The notes under the pieces are model-generated. The model made no database searches and was not told where the DNA came from. It saw only the letters and a list, made by a program, of their open reading frames with translations. Shown here one piece after another: positions 37,669 through 51,500 of a stretch of DNA of 64,000 nucleotides. The position numbers and the translations under genes are program-made. The stretch is from Psoroptes ovis. Its lineage: Eukaryota; Arthropoda; Arachnida; Sarcoptiformes; Psoroptidae. Numbering within the stretch: the stretch's first letter is position 1; the number at the start of each line of letters is the position of its first letter. Where the stretch lies: assembly GCA_002943765.1 (NCBI GenBank), contig PQWQ01000011.1, positions 868,001-932,000 on the forward strand, read 5' to 3'.

Positions 37669-38540
37669 ATTTTAACCCAGTAAAATTTTGATCAATTTCT
37701 AATTTGTTAATTGTCAACAATTCAATTTGAAATTTCAATCTTTATTCAATTATTTATTTATTCAAAGAAAAAAAAAATTTAAAATTTTAAAAAATTGAAA
37801 AAAAATATGTAAAGCAATATCAAAATAGAAAAAAAAACTAAAACTACAAGCATCTAATTCAATTTGTTATTTAAATATTTTTTTTTATACAATGAATTAC
37901 AAAAAAATAAAATAATTATCATCATTATTTTGGTTATTGAATTTAAATTTTTTGTTTTTTTGAATTATAAATAAATGATTACACATACATACAAAATTTA
38001 AAAATGAAAAAACGTGTACCAAACTATAGAGTTGTACATATAATAATGATGATGATTGTAATGATTAGTTAGTCATAGGTTCCTTGTATTCCAATTTGTT
38101 AATTAATTTTTGACCCGAAAAATAATTTTTTCAAAAATCATTTTGACGTTTTTCTTTTTAAATGAATTATGATTTAATTTTTATAAAAGAAGAGACAGAA
38201 AAAAATGATTAGTTACAAAAATTATTTGATCACAAAATATATATTATACCCAAATGTGATTGATTGATTGATGATTACAAGAGAAAAAAATAATAATTTG
38301 TATTGATGCTATTTTTTAAAATTATCATCAGATCCTTGTAGACAGAGAAGAAAAAAAACCAAGGCCAGTATTTTTTTTTCTGCTGATGAATATAATGTGT
38401 GATATACTATAATAATAATAATCTTAAATTAAAATTTGATTATATTTTTCGATTAAATTATTATTATTATTATTATTCATATTACAAAAAATGATAATGA
38501 AAATTTAAAATTACAAATTAAAAAAATTTCAATTTTTCTA
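37669..38540. other. Spacer between the ABCA gene and the small membrane-protein gene
   Basis: AT-rich, with A/T runs and ATT repeats. It must hold the ABCA 3' UTR and the start region of the downstream gene. No canonical AATAAA was found close behind the ABCA stop on the minus strand; AATAAT-type variants are present near 38460-38478. Confidence 0.55.
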
Positions 38541-41500
38541 CTATAATATTTCAGCAATATCAGCCAATGATTTACGTTTAGGCCTTTCTTGTGGTTGTTT
38601 TTTAGCGAATGATAAAAATATTTGTTCCAATGTTGTATCACCAACTTGATAATCTTCAAGCTGTAAATTTTGTTTAGCTTCTTCCATAGCACGAAACAAT
38701 GATGCCCACGTAACATCAGATTCAGGTGGTATATGATAAAATAATAATGTTTGATGAATGTCTCTTAATACGGCACTTGGTAAACGATCTTCGATTGATT
38801 CTTGTACTTGATCAAGATATAAATCATTTTCGGCTACAATATCTGGATTTAATTTGATGATCAATGAATAACCTTGACCAAATTTAGTACGTAAATATTG
38901 TGTTGAACCAATACATTCAAAATGACCGGCTGCCATGATTGCAATACGATCACATAATGCTTCACATTCATCCATAGAATGTGATGTTAAAATAATACTG
39001 CAGCCAGAACCATATTGAATATCTGAAATGGCCACCCACATTTTACGACGTGCAACTGGATCAACACCAGACGTCGGTTCATCCAATAATACGACTGGCG
39101 GTGCACCAATCAATGCCATTGCCAATGATAATTTACGTTTATTACCACCAGAATAATTACGACACATGCGTGCTGCATGTGCTTGTAAATCAACTTTCTT
39201 GATCAAGCGATTTACTTCTAATTTGATAGCATCATCTGGAATGCCTCTTAATCGGCCATACAATTGTAATGTTTCAAATGAATTAAGACGATCAAGTAAT
39301 GCATCGAATTGTGGGCAATAACCGATTTGTGCTTGATATTCTTGTGTTGAGGAGAATAAATCATAGCCACCGGCCCATGAATTACCGCGTGTTAATGACA
39401 AATCACCAGTCAACATACGGAAAGTAGTAGTTTTACCAGCACCATTGATGCCGAGAAGACCGAAAAATTGTTCTTTACTAACGCAGAAACTGAGTTGATC
39501 AACAGCACGGAAATTGCCATTTGGATAGATTTTTGTTAAATTATGAACACATAATGCTTCTTGATCCATTTTTTTGGCTGCTAAAATTTTTTCCGTTCTA
39601 GCACGTTCTTCCAATACATCTTTATCAGTGAATACGGAACCATGACCCATTCGTTCTAATTTGAATGATTTAGAGCTTTTAGATACTTTCATTGCATCTT
39701 TAGTGCCATGGTAAAAACTACGGAATCTTTTAGAAATAGATTCACGTATTTTTTTATTGTCAAGTAGAGCTAATAGACCCCAGTATAGGAGGGCATCCAA
39801 GATAAGCATGAATATTTCATCATTCACGCCTAACCAATTGAACCAGAAAAATGGATGTTGAAATATACATTCGTTGCCACAAACCTCTGCGATTTTCATA
39901 AATGAAAAAAAGAAATCAGAATTTAATATCATTAAAAAAGCAATTTAAAATATTTACCGTCACAACAACGTTCAGGTTTCAAAATTTTCAATTCTTCCAA
40001 TTCAGGATTGGTACGTTGTGAAGCAGCATAAATACCGCAAAGAATGGCACGTAAAGATGCTTGAAATTGTGCACAAATCAAACGTGTTGAATCTAATGTA
40101 AATAATTTTTGTAAACCTAATATCAATGCTACGACTGGTGAAAGCCTTGTGAACCACATTCCAGCATAAAATAAGCCACGAATCTCAGCACTCAATTTTT
40201 CTTCCAATATCGTTTCGAAAAACGTTGCTATCACGCCCATACCGATACCAGTGATGACTGATATCAGACATAGTATACCGAACGCTGTCGATGGTTTACG
40301 GAATATTAATGATGCTACATATGCAAATGGTATTGCCGCAAATCCAAATGACAAGAATAACGCCACGAACGCCACTGAAATAATTGAAAAATTTCATTAA
40401 AAGTCAGTTATTACAATTTAAATTATTAAAAATTTACCTGTTGATAATGGATTTGAAAAATATAAACCATAGCCAAAACTACGATCCCATATCAATATTA
40501 ATGTGAACATAGCGACAAAATAACAGAAATAAACTGTGTAATCGAATATGAAATTTGAAATCCAATACAGCCTGACGCTAAGACCAGTCATCAATTGTAA
40601 TAATTTTGCCTAAAAGGGTTAAAATGAAACATTTTGAATTATGATTTGATTTTTATCAATCATAATGATACTTACTTTTGAAATACGTTCATGTGTTGGA
40701 AATAATACATAAAATGCGGCAATAAATGAAACAGAAAATGGAAAGAAAATACCATTGTAAACACGGCCGAAAAATGGTAAGAAAGCTGAATGAGGATTGA
40801 AATGTTCGAATGTAATTTGATCCAATGAAATGCTAAAATTATCCGGATTATACGTTGGACCACCATTTGATATTGATACACTATTAGCTCTTGATATTAA
40901 TTTTCTTAATAATGCATTGTACAAAAGATTAACACTGATCGGTAAAGAATGTGCAGCTTCACCATTATACCAAGCAAAATATAACCATCGACGACGATAA
41001 TATTCAGTTGATGCACCGATTAACCATTTTTCACGATAAACATTTAAATCTCTGAGAGCAATATCTAATAATCGATCAGATGCTTGCGAATAATTTTTGG
41101 CTGGTGCTGTTGATGGTGGCGGTGTTGTTGGTACTCGTGATGCTGATGGAGCTGAGCCTGTATTATGGCTATCAGCTTTATCCGGATAATATTTATCCAA
41201 ATAAGCACCTCTATTACGATTAGCGTTAGCAGTCGATGATCTGATACCGAAGAATTGTGCTAAATTACGAGAATCATCCAATTGAACAAGACCATAATGT
41301 TCACTACGAATTTCTTTAGCATAATAATTTCTGAATGAAATATTGTTATTTTTTTCTTGATCAAAATAAATGGCACGCAAATTTTCATGACCATAGCCGG
41401 CTGCTTGTGTATTGATTTCCATGCTCCAATTCGGAAATCTATCCGTTGCATTGACTGTTGTTTCAATTAGACCAAGAATTGCTAAAATACAACCAATAGC

Positions 41501-44500
41501 AATGCCAAGAATTGGAACTACTGTTTTAGTATTACGTTTTATATCATGTACACGTTTTGATAATAATGCTTTCAATTTCAATATTGTTAATGCTCGTCCT
41601 GGTGGCACTTTTGGTGTTTGTCGATGAATAATATCACCAATATTATTATTATATAATGGACGGTCAGTGCTAAAACTACCGGAACGGAATGTATTATTAT
41701 TGAATACATCTAAATGATTATTTGTCGTTTTGAATGTAGGATTATTATCACCATTATTTGTTTTATTTTGTTGTGTTGCATAAATTGATATCACTGAATT
41801 GGCACGACTAGTACGTGCAACAGCTAATGTTTGCAAATCATGATTCATTGATGCTTCGGCTGCTTCCAATGATTTTGATTTGGTATTTTCTAATTCGATC
41901 ACTTTCAAAAATACATCATCCATTGATGATACATTAACACCGCAAGAATAAACACCCAAATCTTCTTTATCATTTTCCAATTTTTCAAAAAAATCTGGCA
42001 ATTTATTTGTATCTTCAGGTGCAATCGTGAATTTGATTTCATTACCAGTTTCATTCTCTAATTTTGATTCAGGCAAATTATTGCGAACAAATTTTTGGAA
42101 ATATTTCGAATCAAATTTATCTGATTTAGCTATACGAAGATGATAACCGCCAGCATACACGCGTTTCAAAAATATGGATGAACCACAGCAAACAACACGT
42201 CCACGTGACATGATAGCAATACGATCACCAAGAACATCAGCTTCTTCCATCCAATGCGTTGATAACATAATCAAACGATCTTTACGAATCGACAATAAGA
42301 AATCCCATACACCACGTCTTGCTTCTGGATCCAATCCTGAGGTAGGTTCATCAAGAATCAATATTTTTGTATTGTTAATCATGGCCATTCCTAATGAAAG
42401 ACGTCGTTTCATGCCACCAGAAAGATCTTTACTCAATACACGACGTTTGAATGTTAGACCAAGTTGCTCTAATACATGTGATACTTCCATCGAAACACGT
42501 TTCGGTGGACAATTCTTAACAACAGCAAATAATCTAAGATGTTCTTCACAAGTTAATTCATCATAAAGAACATCGAATTGTGGACATAAACCCATTCGAC
42601 GTCTAGCGAATTCTGGGTTTTTAATTGCATCAGTTCCATCAACTTTCAATTCTCCGCTAGTCGGTTGATGGAGACCGGTTAACATTGATGCAAATGTAGT
42701 TTTGCCAGCACCATTATGTCCCAATAAAACCGTGATTTGTCCATGATAAACATTCAAAGTCACATCTTTGACAGCAACCTTCACAGCGAATTCTTTTCGC
42801 AAACCTTTTGCTTGAATACCGACACGTAATTTTTTCGGTTCAGCTTCAAAATATTTTTTTCGACTTTCTTCCGGATCAGTTTCTTCATATGCTGGATTAT
42901 CATAGCCATCATCATCGCCGCCTTGATATCTTTCGTTTGATTGACTTTTGTACACTCGATAAACATCAATGTACCAAACGATAACGCCATAAAATATGCA
43001 AGAGAATATTAATGCAGCAGCAACACGTAATACACTTAAATATTTATATAATGGTAATACACGAAATATGTTGGACCAATGAGCAGAATATTGTGCATAT
43101 TGTGATACAAATGTTCCATATGCAGCATATACTTCTGATTCTACCAATAATTCATTACTAACTTTCAATGCATAATTAGGCACCAATGCACAGATAATCA
43201 AATGTGCCCATTCTGGTATATGAATTAGGCCAGAAGTTTCGGTAAGACCAGCACGTTTTTCAAATAACATGGCAACAACTTCTTGAACTGAAAGCCACAT
43301 TATAAAACCGATAATCATGGCATTCGTAGGTTTTTTGAAAAATACAGCTATAGCCATTGCGAACATAATCGATGCTGCTGAATATAATAATAATAAGCAA
43401 AATACTAATGATGTGGATGCGCCTTTTAATTGTGCTTCACTACCAATGCAAAACATTAATGTTAATATGGCTGATTGTGCTACCATTACGATGAATGTAT
43501 TAGCAAAACAGCTACTATAATAAATGAAATCTCTTAATCCCATTAAACGAAGCATAGCACGTGCGCGATTTACTTTTTCATCAACAATACCTATATCATA
43601 TTCAAATTTTTTTCAAAATCATGAAGAAGGATTAATGTAAAAAAATAAATTATACGAGACTTAAATCATTAGTTAACATACCTTTAATAAGTAATACAAT
43701 CATAACAACGAAACCTAATATTGTACAATATTCCATTGTCAATTGAATTGTATTTAATTTGGTTGCGCCTGGAAAAAATCTGGATATGATTGATACTTGA
43801 AATCGTGGATGTTTAATATATTTTGGATATGGAAAACGTTGTGCACGAATATCACGCATATCTGGTATTGGAAATGGTATTTCAGTACCATTCGGAAACA
43901 GATATTCACTTAATAATTGTAGATATGCAAAATTAACCAATGATTGTATGGCTACGAAATTTTTCTTAATGTAATGATCAGCATTTGGAAATGGACCGAA
44001 ATCTTGTTTTTTAGGATATGGATCTGGTTGTAATTCAAAATCACGTACACGTAATGTATAACGAAGATTTCTGGGCACCATTGTATCATTACCGATATCG
44101 ATTGTTGCATCAGGAGTATCACTGAATTCATCATTAAAATGAAATATAACACCAGCAATAGTTTCATTTTCTTGTAAGCCTAATAATAGCTTTTCAACCG
44201 AATCAGATATCGTAAATGGAATTTCGGATTTAATTATCTCATCTAATTCTTCTTCAGATTCAACACCACGACAATCAATTTTTTCATTTAATCTTGACAT
44301 TAAATTAACAGTAAATTCATTTACAGGCGTATATAATAATGTAAAATATGAACGTAATGATTTTTCAACAGGTACTGGCCTATATCGAATCGGTTCTTCA
44401 ACACTCGTGCCACCTTTACCACCTGAATTGGCTAATATTGATAATGATGCTATAAATATTGGTAATGCTAATTCCAAAAATGTCCATATATAATGACGTT

Positions 44501-44564
44501 TTCGTATTATATAGGATTTCCATAGCAATATACCGAATTGTCTGACTGGTAATGAATAAGCCAT
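38541..44564 (-). CDS. ABC transporter, subfamily A (ABCA3-like full transporter), 1910 aa
   Basis: Minus-strand coding exons: 44564-43682, 43590-40676, 40609-40438, 40374-39958 and 39886-38541. Introns are 91, 66, 63 and 71 bp, all GT-AG; the sum is 1911 codons including stop. The layout is TMD1-NBD1-TMD2-NBD2. A signal-anchor helix (YIWTFLELALPIFIASL) is followed by a large extracellular loop with N-glycosylation sites, then a helix bundle. NBD1 has Walker A GHNGAGKTT (~584), signature LSGGMKRRLSLGMA and Walker B ILILDEPTSGLDP (~707). A second helix and long extracytoplasmic loop with a Ser/Thr/Pro patch precede TMD2. NBD2 has GINGAGKTT (~1607), YSGGNKRKLSLAMA and VVLLDEPTSGVDP (~1729). Both nucleotide sites look intact. 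ABCA proteins typically move phospholipids or sterols across membranes; the substrate here is unknown. The first exon opens MAYSLPVRQFGILLWK, a standard ABCA N-terminus. Assignment within the subfamily is uncertain, so no symbol is given. Confidence 0.97.
40438..40609 (-). CDS. Short third coding exon of the ABCA gene
   Basis: A 172-bp exon bounded by TTTTAG and GTAAAT on the minus strand. It encodes AKLLQLMTGLSVRLYWISNF, then a hydrophobic helix (FCYFVAMFTLILIW), ending NPLST. Joined to the preceding ERISK it gives the ERISKAKLLQ motif typical of ABCA proteins at the entry to the second helix bundle, which confirms the splice. Confidence 0.95.
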
Positions 44565-47500
44565 TTTTGATTATTATTATTATTATTATTTGTCAATTGT
44601 CGATTAATTGACTACATAAAACTGATGTACAGATGAGAAAAATGATTAGATTCGAGCAATTATTTTAATGGACGGTGATGCTTGATGATGAGATTAAGAT
44701 GTGATTTGAAAAGTGTAGATTTAAGAACAGCGAGAAAAAAAATTTGATGAAATTTTCACTAATAATTCAATGACAATTTACATATTGACGAATATTTGTT
44801 TTTTTAATTTAAAATATATTATTGATTGATGATTGATGTTTGAATTAAAAATGAAGCGATATTCACTTTTCAAATCTAAATAATTGAAAAAAAATATTCA
44901 AAAATTAAATGAAAATTGAATTAAATTTGTGAAATTGAAAATTTCAGACAAAAATGAAAAAATGTTTAGTCGGATGTTCACTATTGATCGCTATATGTAA
45001 ATGTCTATGAAAATTTTTAAATCATCATCAGAAAAATTGATGTTGTATGATCACAATTATAGTTATCAAATTTTATTATCAATTAATCAATTGATCAGCT
45101 TCTCGAAAAATTTTATATATTAGTCATGTAAAAACACACAAATGACAATGATTCTTGGTCGAGGTCAATTTGAACATCAAAAATCGCCATACATCATAGA
45201 AGAAGGAAATTAGATTTTATCTCTCAAATTTTCATTTATTTCGGTATTTTTATATTTGATTTTTAAATTTTTCTTTTTGTTTGAAACATTTATCAGAAAA
45301 CTATTATCAGTATTGTGATGAAACTATACGGAATTTGCGATCACTTTCATTGCGTTTTGCTGTAATTTCCAATCAAACAAACAAACAAACGAAAAAAAAT
45401 TTAAACTTAAATTGAACCAACGAAAAAAAAACATGCACACAAATACACAAAAAGGTCAGCGATCCTGTCAATATTTATATGCGTTTATCATTATATATTT
45501 ATATGACGGAAGAAATTTTTTTTTTCGATTTTTTTTTTGGTTCAAATTTTCAACAAGGCTATTTATCTGAACACACAGGGGGTTGGTTCATTTTATGGTA
45601 AATTTTTTTTTTATGGCTAAAATATCAATGTGACACCATGTTGATCATGTTGTATGCACGAGAAAGAATGAAGATAAGTAAAGAAGAAAAAAAAATTCCA
45701 TATTCAAAATGTTGTTGTTTTTTTATGGTCATTTTTGAACGAAACAACTCAAATATCTTTGGCTAATAAATGTGTGTGGTTCAGGCATGCAACTAAATCA
45801 CAATTGAACTCACCAAAAATTGTTGATAAATTTTTTTCAATTCCACGATTTATTTGTATATGCTCATATATTTCTTAAAATTTTTTTAAAAAATGCTTTT
45901 TGAAGCAATAAAAAAAAAATTCGGTCAAAATTTTAAGCTGATTAACCAATTTGCAAGTGCAAATTTTGCAATATCCTTCAATATTTGTTTTTTTTTTTTT
46001 TTTTTGATAATTTGGCATATATTTTAAATATATGATATTGAAAAAATCGAATATGAATTCAAGAATTTTCTTGAAAAAAAATTTTCCATCAAATCATTTG
46101 TGATCATTTGAAACATAGACACACGAAAACACTTGTAAAACACAAACACATACATAAAGAATTAAGATGAAAATCTTGAATAATTAAGACATCAATTTTT
46201 TTTTTTGATTGTTTTTCATATTTAAAACAATAGATTTTCTCACAACTGATCATCACATTAATCATAAAAATGAATGTAAGATTTGATTAATTAATCATAT
46301 TTCCAATGATAACTAAACTATCTTTGATTTCGATTATCGATATCAATGTCGATTGTATGGTTGATTGTTGTTATTTGTAATTGTTTTGAACATGTTTTGA
46401 ATTTTTCATCGCTGGTTGGTTAGCTGGTGTATGAATGTTTTGAAGCAATCAAAAGAATAAAATTGAAGAATCAAATTTTTTTTTGTTTTTCTTTGATTTA
46501 TCTTTTTTCAAATATCATTATCATTTTGAAAATCACATTTGTATATTTATCTCTATGTGTGTTTGTATGTTTGTTTGTTTTTTGAAAAAAAAAATGTTTT
46601 TCATTTTCATTTGTAAAGCTTGCTTTTTTGAAAAAATGTTTCCAAAATGAATTTCAATTTCAATATTTTTTCTGGAAGAAGCAAAATTTTGTTAAATCAA
46701 ATTTTTCTTTGGAAAGGTTTCTACATTTTTCACACACACCGATATACACACACACACTGATTGACTGACAAACACTTGTTGCACATTTACGCCATTTACA
46801 CACACAAATACACACTGACATACCTATGCACAATTTGAACAACCATCAAAAAACCAAGTTGCTGTTGTTGTTGGTGCATGTTTCTAATGAATTTTTATTT
46901 ATTTATTTATTCATTTATGATATTTACCTGTTCAAAAACAAAACTAAAAGAAAAAAACTACATGTTGATTTTGCTGATTTGTTTGTTTGTTTGTGAATGC
47001 TGGAAGCATATTACAAATCAAATCAAATAATAATAATTTTCCCTTGAAAATTCATTATAATCAAAGCTTTTTGGAAGAAGAAACTAAAAAAAAAGAATTC
47101 AACCTCCCCTTTTTATTCTATGAAAGATAATCAAAAAAAAAAAAAAATTTCCATTCAAAATCAATTAAAACAAAGATAAATAAATGAATAATGAATTATG
47201 AACAATGATAAACCAGAATAATTTGATAATATTTCTGCAGTGATTAGAAATGAATAAATGGTTAGTGAAATAGATTTTTGGATACAATCATTAATTTAAT
47301 GACCAATAAATATCGATTTAACACTTGAAAATTGATCAAACTCGATCAAAAATACACACAGAATCTTATCAGCCTTTATTTATGCTTGACGCTGATTCCA
47401 AATTTTGAAATTTTAGAAATTACGAAATTAAGAATTTTAGGAATTCACAAATCCGAGAATTCCTTATCTTGAACATGAATATGATTCCATAAAATTTATG

Positions 47501-47846
47501 TTTTATTGAAACATTCATGTTATTCATGTATTCTCAATTTTCCTTCAATTCAAAACATTACATGCATTCTATCATGTGTTTATTTTTACTTATAATAATA
47601 ATAATGCAACCAAATTATCCAAATGAATGAAAGTGAAAATTTAAAAATAAATTGATTCAATTGATTGATCGATTCTGAAAAGATTTCACTATTCACGAAT
47701 GATCAAACTAACTAATGAATTTAACAAGAAGAAAAAAATTCATTAATAATTCATAATTAATTGATGGTTTTAATAATATTAATAATAATAATATTTTTAA
47801 TTTGAAGAAATATTCACTTGTCAACCTTGTCATGTTGCTCTTGTCA

Positions 47847-47856
<10 letters not shown>

Positions 47857-47885
<29 letters not shown>
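47857..47885. repeat. (TGC)n trinucleotide repeat
   Basis: About ten uninterrupted units, CAG on the minus strand, with degenerate TGT/TGC units upstream. I see no open frame that would make it a coding polyglutamine tract. Confidence 0.9.
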
Positions 47886-48461
47886 TCATACTAATAATTA
47901 ATAATTCCAAGAAACGAAACGCAAAAAATTTCATCATTACAAGATTTTATATTTTTCTCGATAGATTTGATTGATTTCAAAAAAAATTTCAATTTTTGTT
48001 TTCTTTTGAATTGAATCAAATTATCTTTGATTATTTTTTTTTTAATGAAATCGATCGATCTATCGATACATGATCAATTAGGAAGTCGATGATGACGATG
48101 TTTAAATGTAAAAGTGCAACATGCACATACACACACACACACATCGACGACGGAAATCTAAAATTTATATCTGAAATATTTGAATTAATCTAAAAAAAAT
48201 TTTCAATGATTATTATCATCAGAAACCAAAAAAATTCAAAAATTCATCGAAAAAAATGATAATTTATAATTATTATTTTAATTATAATTCGACTAATTAA
48301 TAATCAATGATTTTATCAAATTATTCAATGATCAAACATTTATTTGAAATTAACAAAATTAAAATATGTAGTTTGACGTCATCCAAATATTAATCAGTGT
48401 GCGTGTGTGTGTTTGTGTTATTACACTTGTCTTTATCGAAAATATGTGTGTTTGGAATCTA

Positions 48462-48542
48462 TTAGATTGTCCGGAAAGTTCTGGCCGATTTTCATGAGCA
48501 ACTCTATTCGATTAAGCGGAATGAACTTTTCAGACAGCCTAA
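48462..48542. mobile_element. Mariner-like MITE, 81 bp (subfamily B)
   Basis: Left end TTAGATTGTCCGGAAAGTTC and right end CTTTTCAGACAGCCTAA form imperfect inverted repeats flanked by TA on both sides (48460-48461 and 48543-48544). It aligns over its whole length with the reverse complement of the copy at 36641-36720, sharing the core GATTTTCATGAGCAACTCTA. No transposase is encoded. Confidence 0.9.
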
Positions 48543-51500
48543 TATATTTTTTTTGTTGCTTGTTCATCAGGTTTTTTTTTCTTATAATGAAATCTAAATA
48601 TTATTTCTCAATTAATAATCTTTGCTTATTTGATTTACAAACTTGAATTAAGAAGAAGAATGAAAGTGAAAAAAAATTGCGTCAATTTATCCATCAATTT
48701 TCTAATCAAAAAATTTTTGGCATTCTTGAGGTATTAATATGTTGAAAATGTTTTTGAGAAAACCCAACGATATAACCTTGGAAACAAATAAATAAATAAA
48801 TATTTTTTTTCTTAATTTATCCGAACGTCAATTATGAAATTTTCGGTGTCTATGAGACAAAGGTGAAAAATGAGAAATTGTAACAATTTTTCGAAATTGT
48901 TCAATTGTCAAATTATTATTTTTTTCTCGTGGTAAACTAATCGATCATTTTTTGGCGACCATAATTGTGATATCATATCACTAACAATCTGATAGCAATT
49001 CATTCATAAAAACGTGACAAAACATGAATGACAATACCTGTATTATTTTCAAATATTTTCGTTTATTCAAGAAAATTATCAATTCTTGCAGAAATTTCTG
49101 AAGTTTTCAATCCATCAATATGTTTTTGATGCTGACATTCAATTCAAGAAAAAAAAACCGAAAAAAAAAACAAATTTACACCGATAAATGAAATCATCAT
49201 TATTCGACCTCCAAAATTTAAATCAAAACAACTCTCTTTTCATTTTCATTTACATTCATTTCAATCATCTGAGAGCATCTAATCCATCTTGATTTCATCT
49301 TAGTTTCATTCATTCGTTGAAAGTAAAAAAAAACATATTGGTAATCTTGCTTCTTTATTTATTTATTTTTGACAAACTCAAATTCATCAAAAAAAAAATT
49401 TTGTGAATCAAAATGAATAATTTCCATAATATCAATACACAGGTAAATTTAATGTAAACATGTTTCGAAAAAATAACCATTTCATTCATTGAACATTCAA
49501 GAAAAATGATAATCATCAAAAAATGAAAAGGATTGAATAAACTAAAAAATTACATTCAAATTAATAGTGATTAATTATTATGCACTTTGAGTATTTTAAT
49601 ATTATTGAATTCTGAATTTTTAAAAAATTCATACAAATGATAGGGATTCACTATGAAATTTACATTGATTTTCAGGCGTATTTTCAAGTGCATAGATTTA
49701 AAATTGAAAATTTTTCAATTATTCATACGCTCATTGGTGTATTCATTCCTTTTATTCAATTTTCAATCGTTCCGGTTTAATTTAACCCTTTTTCCCACCT
49801 ATTTTTTGAAAATAACTGACAAATTTACGTCATTTTGTTTTAATGAACCGATATGAAACTTGTGTTTCAAGATGAAATCATTGATCAAACATTTGGTTAT
49901 GAACTTTGAAAAAACATTCCGGCAAAAAAAAATTACAAGTGTCAAATGTTAAAATTCGTACAATTTTCATCTTTTTTTCTCGAATACAATTTAATTATCA
50001 ATCAATCAATCGATTGATTGCAAATTAATTGAAAATTAATTATTTCTGCGTGTTTAATTGATTTTTTTTCTTTACTTCTCTTTGTGTCTAACAAATTGTA
50101 TTATTGTTATTATCATCAATAAATGATCAATAGTTCAATTGTTTTGACCGAAATTAATTTTTCAATTTATGTTCAAGTTTTTTTTCTGTTTTAGTTAAAT
50201 GATTAATTAATCAATAATTAATTGGAAATTAATTGATAAACTAAATTAATTATTCCAAATTCCTGTACATCATCACCGGTTTTTATTTTAATCGGTCACC
50301 ATACTTGAATTTTGATCATTCAAAATAAACCATGAGCTCGTTATTGATACTTTTATGTCATTTTAGTTTTCAATTATTATTATTATTATTCATTCAAAAA
50401 TATATGACAATGTCATATATAAATTTGTATTTTATGTAGAAAAACAGATTTTATCATATGCATATTTTATTTTTTCAAAAAAAAAAAAAAAAAAACAAAC
50501 TAACAAAAATAAGAGTATTTATTCAATACAAATGAACATACAATCTTATTACAACTATCATTTAAGATAATCTTTATATTTTTTTTTCTTAACTTTATGT
50601 TCTAAATAAATGCTAATAATTATAATTATTATCATTATCTGACCTTGACATGAATATTTTCATTATTACTATTATCATGATTATTATTATTCAATCAATA
50701 AATATAATACAAGTTGAATATTATTTTTCATTTTCGATTTTCATTCATGAATATTTTTCTTTTTTTGAGCAAAAAATTTGAAATTTCAAATTTCAAATTT
50801 TCATTTTTAAATTTTCAATTAAAAGAAAAACAAAAACAAACATGAAACACATATATATTCAAATGATTAAAATATATTTTGTTCGAAAAATGTTTCAAAT
50901 GACTTAGTTTTTTTTCTCCAATTTACAATCATTCATTTTCATTTTCATTCATTGATTGATAATCATTCACTTGTATCTCCAATGATCCATGGATCCTCGT
51001 AATTATTGCGTTTTTGTATTATGCATTTTCTGTTTCTTTCAAAACCTTTGATTTGATTTTTTTGTTTTTTGTTCAAATTTAAATTTAATTAGCTTTTTAC
51101 TTACATTTTTTGTTTTTTGACTATGAAATTGTGAATATTGAAATGCTGCTGATGCAAACGAATGATGATGAATGTTTTTGAATGAATAAACAAAATGACT
51201 ACTTTGATCTTGATTTCTCCGTTTATTTATAAATCAATGTTAATTTTTGTTGATTAATTTTCAATAATAATAATTTGATATGTTAATGTGTCGTCGTTAT
51301 TATTGCTGCTGTGGTTGTTGTTGTTGTTTTTGTAAAATTTTTATTGATGATAATGATGACTTGTTTTGCTTGCTTGCTTGCTTGTTTCAAATGAAACAAA
51401 ATTGATGATTAAAGTGTTGGAGATCGATTGGAATGCAATTGAATTAGAATGATGATGATGAAAATTTATATGAAACAGATCACAATTTTTTTTAGATGAA

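Noticed and set aside
47857..47885. Coding CAG repeat (polyglutamine exon)
   Set aside because: No open frame of useful length surrounds the repeat on either strand.
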